A stretch of 5,374 bases of DNA, taken from contig JAPLGY010000053.1 of the NCBI GenBank assembly GCA_026389955.1, positions 1 through 5,374 on the forward strand. The letters are read 5' to 3'. The first letter of the stretch is position 1. Every line of letters begins with the position of its first letter. Below the pieces are notes generated by a model that was given only the letters and a program-made list of their open reading frames with translations, ran no database searches and was not told where the DNA came from. Of this stretch, positions 1 through 5,269 are shown piece after piece. Both the position numbers and the translations under genes were made by a program. This DNA is from Caldilinea sp. (GTDB lineage: Bacteria; Chloroflexota; Anaerolineae; Caldilineales; Caldilineaceae).

Positions 1-345
1 CCCCCTCCCTCACGGTCGGGGCTCCAAAAGAGCTTGTCGTGTCTTGAGAGCTTGTCGTGCCTTGACATTCCCCCTCCCTTACGGTCGGGGCTCCAAAAGA
101 GCGTGTCGTGTCTGGGGTGCTTGTCGTGTCTGGGGATTCCCCCCTCCCTCACGGTCGGGGCTCCAAAAGAGCGTGTCGTATCTGGGGAGCTTGTCGTGTC
201 TGGGGGTTCCCCCCCTCCCTCACGGTCGGGGCTCCAAAAGAGCGTGTCGTGTCTTGGGTACTGGTCGTGCCTTGCGATTCCCCCCCTCCCTCACGGTCGG
301 GGCTCCAAAAGAGCGTGTCGTGTCTGGGGAGCTTGTCGTGCCTGA
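1..345. repeat. Tandem array of five ~70-bp units
   Basis: Five head-to-tail units fill the left end and probably continue beyond it. The shared core ACGGTCGGGG recurs at 12, 81, 151, 222 and 293, so the period is 69 to 71 bases. Each unit has a run of C, then CTCCCTCACGGTCGGGG, a small hairpin GCTC-caaaa-GAGC, and two near-identical 18-base motifs of the form AGC(G/T)TGTCGTGTCTGGGG. The C run before the T is 5, 5, 6, 7 and 7 bases from left to right, which accounts for most of the period change. All three + frames happen to stay open here, but the period is not a multiple of three, the frame rotates between units, and no start is convincingly served by a ribosome site, so I read this as non-coding. 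Function is unknown: a dispersed intergenic repeat, a minisatellite, or a protein-binding array are all possible. Confidence 0.9.
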
Positions 346-375
346 AGTACAGCAGTCAGCGCTTTTCCCTACAAG

Positions 376-411
376 CAGCAGTTCTCAATCCATTCAAATT
401 GAGAACTGCTG
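376..411. repeat. Perfect 14-bp inverted repeat
   Basis: CAGCAGTTCTCAAT at 376-389 and ATTGAGAACTGCTG at 398-411 are perfect inverted copies around an 8-base spacer. The + strand continues with AACAAAAAAAA and the minus-strand transcript would continue with CTTGTAGGG, so neither direction has a terminal U tract and this is not an ordinary intrinsic terminator. It sits 17 bases upstream of the S1 promoter -35. It may be a REP-like palindrome, a regulator-binding site, or the terminal part of the neighbouring repeat array. The structure is certain; the role is not. Confidence 0.85.
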
Positions 412-428
412 AACAAAAAAAATTCCTC

Positions 429-457
429 TTGACGTTGTTTTATGTCGCTGGTATAAT
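429..457 (+). promoter_or_regulatory. Sigma-70-type promoter of the S1 gene
   Basis: TTGACG at 429-434 and TATAAT at 452-457 are separated by 17 bases, and TGG directly before the -10 gives an extended -10. Transcription should begin near 464, leaving a leader of about 94 bases before the S1 start. I saw no clear structured element in that leader. Confidence 0.85.
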
Positions 458-557
458 TAAGTGGCAAGAAGGCAAATCGTAGACAGAAATGCGAGCCCAT
501 AACGTCCGCGCAGATCTGTTTACACCAAGACCCACACCATACTGCGAGGTTGTGTAG

Positions 558-1715
558 ATGTCTGAGGCAGCAAGCAAGAGAACCGCGCCGGTCGGCGAGG
601 AAGCAAAATCGTCCGATCTGCAGCTGTTCGAGCAATATTTGAGCACAGGGATCGATCTGGACATGCCAGGACGCGGCGATCTGCGCGAGGGTGTGATAGT
701 CGAGGTCCGTCCCACGGAACTTCTGGTCAACGTGGGAAGCAAACGCGACGGCGTTGTTCCTCAGTCTGATCTGGCAAAACTGGACCCAGAATTTGTCAAA
801 AATTTGCGAGAAGGGCAGACCGTTGATGTGGTGGTGGCCAAACAGCCAGAGGACGACAGCGTCTTTTTGTTGAGCATTGCCGATGCGCAGCAGAAGCGGG
901 ATTGGAACACGGCTGAAAAACTGTTGGCCAGCGGCGAGATCACGACGCGCAAAGTGGTCGGTTTCAACAAAGGTGGGCTGACAGTAGAGTTCAGCCATCT
1001 GCGGGGGTTTGTCCCAGCTTCGCATGTGATCGACATGCCGCGCAACTTGAACGAGGATCAACGCCGTGGTGAATTCGAGGGACATGTCGGCCACGAGATG
1101 CGTCTCAAGGTGATCGAAGTCGATTCGAAACGGCGCCGTCTGGTGATGTCGCAGATGCTGGCCGAGCGCGAGTATCGTTCGGTACAGCGGGAAGAACTGT
1201 TCAAACACCTGGCGGTCGGCTCTGTGGTGGAGGGCGTGGTGCGCAGCATCCGTCCTTTCGGTGCATTTATCGACATCGGTGGGGTCGACGGTCTGCTGCA
1301 CGTCAGCGAGATTGGCTATGGGAATGTCAACCATCCTCGCGAGGCGTTGGCGGTCGGCGAAGCTGTGCGGGTGCAGGTGATCCGGATTGACAGCGAAAAT
1401 CAGCGGGTGGCGTTGAGCCGCCGCCGTTTGTTGACCAATCCTTGGGACAGCATCGAGCAGCGGTACGCGGCCGGCACGGTGGTGCCGGCGACCATCACCC
1501 GGATTGCCGACTTTGGGGCTTTTGCCGAGCTGGAATCAGGGGTAGAGGGGCTGATCCATGTCAGCGAGCTGGCGGACATCGCGGTTGCGGAGCCGCTCAA
1601 GACCGTACGTGCCGGCGACAAGGTGACGGTCAAGGTTCTGCGGGTAGATGCCAAACGACAGCGGATCGGGCTGAGCATCCGTCAGGCCAGCGATCCGGGT
1701 GGGGCTGTTGGGTGA
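558..1715 (+). CDS. rpsA: Ribosomal protein S1, four S1 domains
   Basis: 385 aa RNA-binding protein made of four S1 (OB-fold) repeats, at about residues 41-108, 128-204, 221-291 and 306-378. Domains 3 and 4 carry the best-conserved cores, FGAFIDIGGVDGLLHVSEI and FGAFAELESGVEGLIHVSEL; domains 1 and 2 are more divergent. In the family, S1 binds the 30S subunit and unwinds or recruits mRNA for initiation. E. coli S1 has six domains and 557 aa; four-domain forms near 400 aa are usual in many other phyla. An N-terminal segment with LFEQYL (23-28) resembles the LFEESL stretch by which E. coli S1 docks on uS2, so ribosome binding is likely. The ATG at 558 is preceded by GAGGT at 546-550, 7 bases away. 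It has its own promoter and terminator. It could instead be an S1-like mRNA-binding protein if a second copy exists elsewhere. Confidence 0.92.
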   Translation: MSEAASKRTAPVGEEAKSSDLQLFEQYLSTGIDLDMPGRGDLREGVIVEVRPTELLVNVGSKRDGVVPQSDLAKLDPEFVKNLREGQTVDVVVAKQPEDDSVFLLSIADAQQKRDWNTAEKLLASGEITTRKVVGFNKGGLTVEFSHLRGFVPASHVIDMPRNLNEDQRRGEFEGHVGHEMRLKVIEVDSKRRRLVMSQMLAEREYRSVQREELFKHLAVGSVVEGVVRSIRPFGAFIDIGGVDGLLHVSEIGYGNVNHPREALAVGEAVRVQVIRIDSENQRVALSRRRLLTNPWDSIEQRYAAGTVVPATITRIADFGAFAELESGVEGLIHVSELADIAVAEPLKTVRAGDKVTVKVLRVDAKRQRIGLSIRQASDPGGAVG

Positions 1716-1742
1716 GCCCTCTGCCACACGGGTGCAAGCGAT

Positions 1743-1773
1743 ACAGGGACATGCCTCCTGCGGCCCTGTTTTT
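1743..1773 (+). terminator. Probable intrinsic terminator of the S1 gene
   Basis: ACAGGG (1743-1748) pairs with CCCTGT (1764-1769), followed directly by TTTT (1770-1773). The 15-base interior can add a two-pair GC stem. The stem is short and the T tract is modest, so termination may be partial, with some read-through into rpsU. Confidence 0.6.
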
Positions 1774-1793
1774 GGTAGAAACGCCGGAGCTGT

Positions 1794-1823
1794 TTGGCGT
1801 CCGCGGCGAAGCGCGGCTATAAT
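1794..1823 (+). promoter_or_regulatory. Promoter of rpsU (and probably infA)
   Basis: TTGGCG at 1794-1799 and a perfect TATAAT at 1818-1823 are 18 bases apart. The start of transcription is expected near 1830, giving a leader of about 48 bases. It lies just after the S1 terminator, so rpsU can be expressed independently of S1. Confidence 0.75.
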
Positions 1824-1857
1824 CAGAGTCTGAATTGCACAAAGGTCGTAGAGGGTC

Positions 1858-1881
1858 ATGAGGGGAGGTGAGTGGTCATGA
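1858..1881 (+). other. Possible 8-codon leader ORF overlapping rpsU
   Basis: ATG at 1858 opens a mini-frame reading MRGGEWS and closing with TGA at 1879-1881, which overlaps the rpsU ATG in the sequence ATGA. The 9-mer GGTCATGAG occurs at 1854-1862 and again at 1874-1882, so the upstream start looks like a copy of the rpsU start region. Its own ribosome site (GAGGG, 1851-1855) is too close to be strong. It may be a coupling leader or simply a by-product of a local duplication. Confidence 0.25.
1861..1870 (+). promoter_or_regulatory. Shine-Dalgarno site setting the rpsU start
   Basis: AGGGGAGGTG holds a strong GGAGGTG (1864-1870), 7 bases before the ATG at 1878. A GTG at 1872 in the same frame is only 1 base from this site, so the ATG is the better start. 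Confidence 0.8.
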
Positions 1882-2063
1882 GTGTTGAACTTCGCCCAGG
1901 GGAATCCCAAGATGGTCTGTTGAAGCGCTTCCGCAAAGCGGTCGCCGAGGCGCGCATCCTGCCGATTGTCCGGCAGAAACGTTGGTTCACTTCCAAGAGT
2001 GAAATTCGCCGCATCAAGCGGCAAAAAGCCATTCGCAAATCGCAGCGTTTCAGCCGTCCGTAG
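1878..2063 (+). CDS. rpsU: 30S ribosomal protein bS21
   Basis: 61 aa, very basic protein. It has the bS21 plan: a short N-terminal strand (MSVELRPGES), then LLKRFRKAVAEARILPIVRQ with the conserved RF(K/R)(K/R) helix, a linker around KRWFTSKSE, and an Arg/Lys-rich C-terminal helix (RRIKRQKAIRKSQRF). bS21 lies on the 30S platform near the mRNA exit and the anti-Shine-Dalgarno end of 16S rRNA and helps initiation. The length fits the shorter bS21 form; E. coli bS21 has 71 aa. The start is chosen by the strong upstream ribosome site; a GTG two codons earlier is possible but badly spaced. It lies between S1 and IF-1 on the same strand, which supports a translation-initiation locus. Its leader contains an unusual duplicated start region. 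Confidence 0.92.
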   Translation: MSVELRPGESQDGLLKRFRKAVAEARILPIVRQKRWFTSKSEIRRIKRQKAIRKSQRFSRP

Positions 2064-2082
2064 TTGAATCGCCCAGATTGGC

Positions 2083-2111
2083 ACAGGGGTCTCTGTCACA
2101 GAGACTCCTGT
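2083..2111 (+). other. Hairpin between rpsU and infA
   Basis: ACAGGGGTCTCTG (2083-2095) and CAGAGACTCCTGT (2099-2111) form a 13-pair stem with one G-U wobble and a 3-base loop TCA. No T tract follows (ACAGTAAATTG), so it is not a standard terminator. In a shared rpsU-infA mRNA it would lie just 22 bases before the infA start and could stabilise or process the transcript, or modulate infA translation. Confidence 0.7.
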
Positions 2112-2133
2112 ACAGTAAATTGATAAGGGACAC

Positions 2134-2352
2134 ATGCCAGAAGAGACAATTACCCTTGACGGCAAAATTGTAGATGCATTGCCCAACGCGATGTGTCGGG
2201 TAGAGCTTGTACACGGCCACACAGTGCTTGCCTATCTCTCCGGAAAAATGCGGAAATACTACATCCGTGTTTTGTTGGGAGATCGGGTCAAAGTCGAAAT
2301 GAGTCCGTACGATCTGACGCGCGGGCGGATCACCTATCGACACCGCAACTGA
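2134..2352 (+). CDS. infA: Translation initiation factor IF-1
   Basis: 72 aa, the same length as E. coli IF-1. It is a single OB-fold protein that binds the 30S A site during initiation and works with IF-2 and IF-3. Visible family signatures are [10 protein letters not shown] (16-25), [18 protein letters not shown] (28-45), [13 protein letters not shown] (49-61) and RGRITYR (63-69). Two positions depart from the common pattern: Cys21 where Phe is usual (MFRVEL) and Tyr34 where His is usual (AHISG). The ribosome site AAGGGA (2125-2130) is only 3 bases from the ATG, so translation may be modest. In most bacteria infA sits in the large ribosomal-protein cluster, but here it follows rpsU; it could be the sole copy moved, or a second copy. 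I found no convincing promoter of its own, so co-transcription with rpsU is likely. Confidence 0.94.
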   Translation: MPEETITLDGKIVDALPNAMCRVELVHGHTVLAYLSGKMRKYYIRVLLGDRVKVEMSPYDLTRGRITYRHRN

Positions 2353-2408
2353 AAGCGGCCAAGGCGTTCCTGGCTGGCAGGACGCACACTGCTCGTTTTT
2401 TGCAGCAG

Positions 2409-2455
2409 AAAAAAGTTTGCAAGCCGGAGGGTTGTTTGTCAGCCTTCCGGCTTTT
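2409..2455. terminator. Bidirectional terminator between infA and the Nudix gene
   Basis: AAGCCGGAGGGT (2421-2432) pairs with GCCTTCCGGCTT (2442-2453), including two G-U wobbles, around a 9-base loop. On the + strand TTTT (2452-2455) ends the stem; on the minus strand a T6 tract (A6 at 2409-2414 on +) lies a few bases beyond. It can therefore end both infA and the convergent Nudix gene. The Nudix stop codon (2439-2441) lies at the end of the loop, and its last four codons (KPEG) are the right arm of the stem. Confidence 0.75.
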
Positions 2456-2906
2456 GTCTGGTGTGTACCGGAGGCCAGGGCTGCCCCAGCTGCTGGTAGG
2501 CATCGATCGCCCGGCGGGCAAACTGTTGTTCAGCTTCGAAGGTCAGACGGGCCACTGCTTGCTCCAGCGGGAGCCACAGCCTCACAAACTGTGCTTCGTC
2601 TTTGGCGTTGCGCCGGACGATGCGATCGCTGAGCAGACGGAGCAAAAAGTACTGCTCGCTGCGGACAAAATCATCGCCCTGAAAGTTGAATTTGACAACC
2701 TGTTGGCCCAGATCGGCCACAGCAGCCAGGTCTGCATAGCCAGTTTCTTCGGTCGTCTCGCGCAACGCAGCCTGCAGAGCACTTTCTCCAGGGTCGATAT
2801 GGCCTTTGGGCAGGCGAACCTCTTGTTGTTTGGGACGGTCGAGCACCAATACGTGCTCTCCGTCGATGATGATCCCCCCCGCCGCACTATAGTGCTTGAG
2901 CGCCAT
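2439..2906 (-). CDS. Nudix hydrolase (MutT / Ap4A hydrolase-like)
   Basis: 155 aa Nudix-fold pyrophosphohydrolase. The Nudix box lies at residues 35-57: G35, E41, R49-E50, E53-E54 and G56 match GX5EX7REUXEEXGU, with Thr51 at the first usually hydrophobic U position. The metal-binding REXXEE glutamates are all present, so it should be active with Mg or Mn. LPKGHIDPGE, with LTFEAE near the C-terminus, resembles bacterial diadenosine tetraphosphate hydrolases, but substrate cannot be fixed from sequence; a nucleotide-sanitising enzyme is the alternative. The ATG at 2906 is chosen over an upstream in-frame start (2978) because AGGAGG lies 9 bases before it and the fold begins at once (ALKHYSAAGGIII). 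Its start overlaps the end of the upstream dtxR-like gene by 20 bases, so the two are probably translationally coupled. Confidence 0.9.
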   Translation of the reverse strand: MALKHYSAAGGIIIDGEHVLVLDRPKQQEVRLPKGHIDPGESALQAALRETTEETGYADLAAVADLGQQVVKFNFQGDDFVRSEQYFLLRLLSDRIVRRNAKDEAQFVRLWLPLEQAVARLTFEAEQQFARRAIDAYQQLGQPWPPVHTRQKPEG

Positions 2907-3633
2907 CGACAGCAACCTCCTGGATGAGCTCAGGCTCGACCACCAGATAGAGTTGGGCAGCCAGTTCAAAGCCGACAACTTGCATCTGGCTCCCTCCTTC
3001 CCCCACCGTTGCGACAGAGAGGGTCAGCGGGCCGTTGAAGGGCGCTTTGTCGACCAATGCCACCCGCTGGCCAGGGACAAGCTGCAACTGGGTCAGATAG
3101 CGGAGCACGCGCGCATCACGGCTGGCCACCCGGCGCAGCCTTCCCTCTTCCCCGATCTGCAGTGTGCTGAGTGCCCGCAGCGTCTCCTGCATCATGCTCC
3201 CATCAGGGCGCGGAATGGGGTCTCCATGCGGGCAGTGAGACGGATACCCACACCGCCGGTCCATACGTTCTTCAAAGGCTCTGCTGACGGCGTGCTGCAT
3301 TCGGTGCGCCTCGGCGTCGACCTGATCCCACGTGTAGCCCATGATTTCGATCAGGAAAACTTCCAAAAGACGGTGACGCCGAATCAGCTGCAAGGCTGCC
3401 AGTTCCCCTTGTTCGGTCAGCAGGATGCCGTCGGCATTGGAACGGTCGATGAAGCCAGATTCTTCCAGCCGTTTCAGCATGCTCGACGCCGCTGCCGGTG
3501 AAACATGCATTTCATCTGCCAACGCCGAGGTCGTCACCTTGTCTGCGGGACGCTGACGCCATGCCCCCAGCCTGTAGATGGTGGCCAGATAGTCCAGCAT
3601 GCCATCGGTTGTGATCCCACAAAACGTCTGCAT
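2887..3633 (-). CDS. DtxR/MntR-family metal-dependent repressor with FeoA-like domain
   Basis: 248 aa. Residues about 12-75 form the winged helix-turn-helix (TTSALADEMHVSPAAASSML, then LEESGFIDR and the wing GILLTEQG). Residues about 76-145 are the metal-binding and dimerisation domain (RRHRLLEVFL, EAHRMQHAVS, CPHGDPIP). Residues about 156-238 look like the SH3/FeoA domain (LVPGQRVALVD). The family represses iron or manganese genes when loaded with metal. By eye-alignment with MntR and DtxR, likely ligands are Asp14, His87, Glu91, His110 and His114; Gln113 stands where Glu is usual. Asp14 rather than Met leans to the MntR class. The ATG at 3633 has only a weak ribosome site; ATG at 3600 is an alternative. 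A strong promoter at 3700-3671 serves it, and the Nudix gene follows in the same operon. I cannot tell Mn from Fe specificity. Confidence 0.9.
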   Translation of the reverse strand: MQTFCGITTDGMLDYLATIYRLGAWRQRPADKVTTSALADEMHVSPAAASSMLKRLEESGFIDRSNADGILLTEQGELAALQLIRRHRLLEVFLIEIMGYTWDQVDAEAHRMQHAVSRAFEERMDRRCGYPSHCPHGDPIPRPDGSMMQETLRALSTLQIGEEGRLRRVASRDARVLRYLTQLQLVPGQRVALVDKAPFNGPLTLSVATVGEGGSQMQVVGFELAAQLYLVVEPELIQEVAVDGAQAL

Positions 3634-3651
3634 CGAATTTTTCTCATCTTG

Positions 3652-3671
3652 TTTAGAATTATTAAAATAAA
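3652..3671. promoter_or_regulatory. Candidate self-operator of the dtxR-like gene
   Basis: An AT-rich, imperfect dyad runs TTTAGAATTATTAAAATAAA (arms TTTA and TAAA). It covers the expected dtxR transcription start, a usual place for a DtxR/MntR site. Symmetry is only about 6 of 10 pairs and it does not match a known consensus well, so this is a weak call. Confidence 0.25.
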
Positions 3672-3700
3672 GTATAGCGTCTGTGGCGCCGCTTTGTCAA
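3671..3700 (-). promoter_or_regulatory. Promoter of the dtxR-Nudix operon
   Basis: Read on the minus strand, a perfect TTGACA (3700-3695) and TATACT (3676-3671) are 18 bases apart. The start of transcription should fall near 3664, giving a leader of about 30 bases before the ATG at 3633. The -35 hexamer is the same DNA as the rsmG -35 on the other strand. Confidence 0.8.
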
Positions 3701-3720
3701 TTGCCCAGATGTGCTACAAT
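3694..3720 (+). promoter_or_regulatory. Promoter of rsmG, probably leaderless
   Basis: TTGTCA (3694-3699) and TACAAT (3715-3720) are 15 bases apart; the short spacer is offset by an extended -10 (TGC before TACAAT). The start of transcription would fall at about 3727-3729, at or within two bases of the rsmG ATG. Confidence 0.65.
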
Positions 3721-3728
3721 CAAGCTCT

Positions 3729-4511
3729 ATGCAAACACCGCCTGAACCCTCTTGCCGCCAGCCCATCTTCTCTGATGCAGAGGAGGAACTGCCGTTGCTG
3801 GCTGCGGGCTGCCAGCAGCTGGGGATCGAACTGCCCACCGGTGCCCTGGCCGCATTTGCCCGCTATGGCCGTGAGCTGGTCGAGTGGAACGCCCGGCTGA
3901 ATTTGACGTCGATCGTCGCCAGCGCAGAAATTCAGACCAAGCATTTTTTGGATTCGCTGGTCAGCCTGCCGGTGTTGATGGAAGAACTGGGGCAGCCGCT
4001 GCCTGCACTCCGCCTTCTGGACGTCGGAACCGGCGCTGGATTTCCGGGGATTCCCCTCAAGCTGGCTGTCCCTGCTTTGCAGTTGACCTTGATGGAGGGC
4101 ACCCAAAAAAAAATTGCGTTTTTAGAACACCTCCTTGCGCAGTTGGGGATCGGGCCGGTGACGCTGGTGCATGGGCGAGCCGAAGAACTGGGCCGGCTGC
4201 CGGTGCATCGAGAGCGTTACGATGTGGTGGTGGCGCGCGCGGTTGCACCGCTGAACACCCTGGCCGAATACCTGCTGCCGTTGGTGCGTCGCGGGGGGCT
4301 GGCTGTCCTGTACAAAGGACCTTCTGCGCCGGAAGAATTTATGGCCGCGCGCCACGCGCTGAAAGTCCTGGGCGGTGAAGCAGTGCGGCTCGCCCCTGTC
4401 ACCGTCCCCTTTTTGGAGGAACGGCGTTTTTTGCTCCTCGTCAGGAAGACGGCAGCGACACCCGCACAGTATCCGCGCGGCCAGGGGCTGGCCCGCAAAC
4501 GGCCGCTCTGA
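3729..4511 (+). CDS. rsmG: 16S rRNA (guanine-527-N7) methyltransferase RsmG
   Basis: 260 aa SAM-dependent methyltransferase (also called GidB) that makes m7G527 in the 530 loop of 16S rRNA; loss in other bacteria gives low-level streptomycin resistance. Visible signatures are [10 protein letters not shown] (53-62), KHFLDSL (71-77), the SAM loop [17 protein letters not shown] (96-112), [12 protein letters not shown] (121-132), [10 protein letters not shown] (166-175) and the C-terminal [13 protein letters not shown]. It is longer than the E. coli enzyme (207 aa), partly through about 20 unconserved N-terminal residues. The ATG at 3729 is chosen because the -10 box ends at 3720, placing the upstream in-frame GTG (3711) inside the promoter; no ribosome site precedes the ATG, consistent with a leaderless mRNA. 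A run of nine A (4105-4113) lies in the QKK codons. It is not beside mnmG (gidA) as in many genomes. Confidence 0.95.
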   Translation: MQTPPEPSCRQPIFSDAEEELPLLAAGCQQLGIELPTGALAAFARYGRELVEWNARLNLTSIVASAEIQTKHFLDSLVSLPVLMEELGQPLPALRLLDVGTGAGFPGIPLKLAVPALQLTLMEGTQKKIAFLEHLLAQLGIGPVTLVHGRAEELGRLPVHRERYDVVVARAVAPLNTLAEYLLPLVRRGGLAVLYKGPSAPEEFMAARHALKVLGGEAVRLAPVTVPFLEERRFLLLVRKTAATPAQYPRGQGLARKRPL

Positions 4512-4533
4512 TCGACGCACCCACAAGGCCCCC

Positions 4534-4560
4534 GGGTCTGCCCTCGCTGTCAACAGGCCC
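4534..4560. other. Weak hairpin between convergent rsmG and rex
   Basis: GGGTCTG (4534-4540) can pair with CAGGCCC (4554-4560), one pair being G-U, around 13 bases. No T tract follows on either strand. The 51-base gap between the two stop codons holds nothing better, so how these two converging genes terminate is unclear. Confidence 0.3.
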
Positions 4561-4562
4561 GT

Positions 4563-5213
4563 TCAGTCGTTGACACACGCTTTTTCGAGGTAGAAGGTCA
4601 TGTGTTGAAAATGGATGACCGGATCAATATATTCGACCCGGACATAGGGAGGGACGGTCAACGTGATCGGCGCATAGCAGAGGAGACTTTGGATCCCCGC
4701 AGCGACCAACAGCTCCGCTACCCGCTGTGCCGCCGCGGCCGGCACGGCAATCACGGCGATCTGGCAGCCTTGCTGGCGGATCACAGCGGGCAGGGCACCG
4801 AGCGCTTCTACAGTGACCGTCCCAATCTGGCCGCCGATCTTGGCTGGATCGTTGTCGAAGACGCCGACAATCCGAAAGCCGCGCTGCTCGAAGCCGTGAT
4901 AGCTGGCCAACGCATGGCCCAGATAGCCGGCGCCGACCAGAATCACCGGCCAGATACAGTCGACCTTGAGAATTTTTTCGAGCTGGGTACAGAGATAGGC
5001 AACGTTGTACCCCGTTCCTTGTTTGCCAAACTCACCGAAATGGCTGAAATCTTTGCGGATCTGGGCTGAACTGAGACCCAGCAGCTGGCCAAGCTCCTGG
5101 CTCGAAGTCACCTCGGCCTTCTGGGTGTGGAGCAGGCGCAACGTGCGCAGATAGATTGGGAGCCGGCTGATCACAATATCCGGGATTCCTGGCACAGGCG
5201 TTGACAGACTCAT
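4563..5213 (-). CDS. rex: Redox-sensing transcriptional repressor Rex
   Basis: 216 aa NADH/NAD+-responsive repressor. Residues about 10-80 are the winged helix ([19 protein letters not shown], then [19 protein letters not shown] and the family-typical [15 protein letters not shown]). Residues about 88-200 are the Rossmann domain: VGAGYLG (93-99) is the dinucleotide loop and Asp120 in VFDNDP is the acidic residue expected for NAD(H). The last helix ([13 protein letters not shown]) is the domain-swap dimer helix. In the family, Rex represses respiratory and fermentative genes when NADH is low and leaves DNA when NADH rises. The ATG at 5213 is preferred to an in-frame TTG at 5246, because the latter falls in the predicted -10 box; the ribosome site is weak either way. 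A Rex-like operator lies just upstream, suggesting self-regulation. It is convergent with rsmG. Confidence 0.95.
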   Translation of the reverse strand: MSLSTPVPGIPDIVISRLPIYLRTLRLLHTQKAEVTSSQELGQLLGLSSAQIRKDFSHFGEFGKQGTGYNVAYLCTQLEKILKVDCIWPVILVGAGYLGHALASYHGFEQRGFRIVGVFDNDPAKIGGQIGTVTVEALGALPAVIRQQGCQIAVIAVPAAAAQRVAELLVAAGIQSLLCYAPITLTVPPYVRVEYIDPVIHFQHMTFYLEKACVND

Positions 5214-5239
5214 GTTGGCTGGCCTTGTCGAAAAAGAGT

Positions 5240-5268
5240 TTGACAAGATAAAATCTTGTTGATTTTAT
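5240..5268 (+). promoter_or_regulatory. Promoter for the right-edge gene
   Basis: A perfect TTGACA (5240-5245) is followed after 17 bases by TTTTAT (5263-5268), 4 of 6 to the -10 consensus. The start of transcription would be near 5275. The -10 lies inside the Rex-like operator, so Rex binding should block it. Confidence 0.5.
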
Positions 5269-5269
5269 C
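5247..5269. repeat. Perfect inverted repeat in the rex intergenic region
   Basis: GATAAAATC (5247-5255) and GATTTTATC (5261-5269) are perfect inverted copies around TTGTT. A second perfect dyad, ACAAGAT-AAA-ATCTTGT (5243-5259), overlaps it. Overlapping dyads at a divergent promoter point to one or more regulator sites. Confidence 0.8.

Noticed and set aside
1..345. CRISPR array
   Set aside because: Units are contiguous ~70-bp copies without unique spacers, and no cas genes are present.
34..482. Three overlapping + strand ORFs of 103 to 124 codons in the repeat array
   Set aside because: They are open only because the repeat lacks stops in any frame. The translations are the same peptides in rotating frames, with no ribosome sites, and the last runs through the S1 promoter.
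369..1334. 321-codon minus-strand ORF opposite the S1 gene
   Set aside because: It is antisense to clear S1 domains and its translation shows no family signature; it also runs through the palindrome and S1 promoter.
1536..2222. 228-codon minus-strand ORF spanning the S1 end, rpsU and infA start
   Set aside because: It lies opposite three well-supported genes and crosses their promoters and terminator; no recognisable domain.
2193..2927. 244-codon + strand ORF over the infA end and the Nudix gene
   Set aside because: It is a shadow of the Nudix gene, which has an intact catalytic box on the other strand.
3609..3622. TTGTGATCCCACAA palindrome in the 5' part of the dtxR-like gene, considered as a Rex site
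   Set aside because: The half-sites are 4 bases apart instead of the 8 between TTGTG and CACAA in Rex operators, and it lies within coding sequence.
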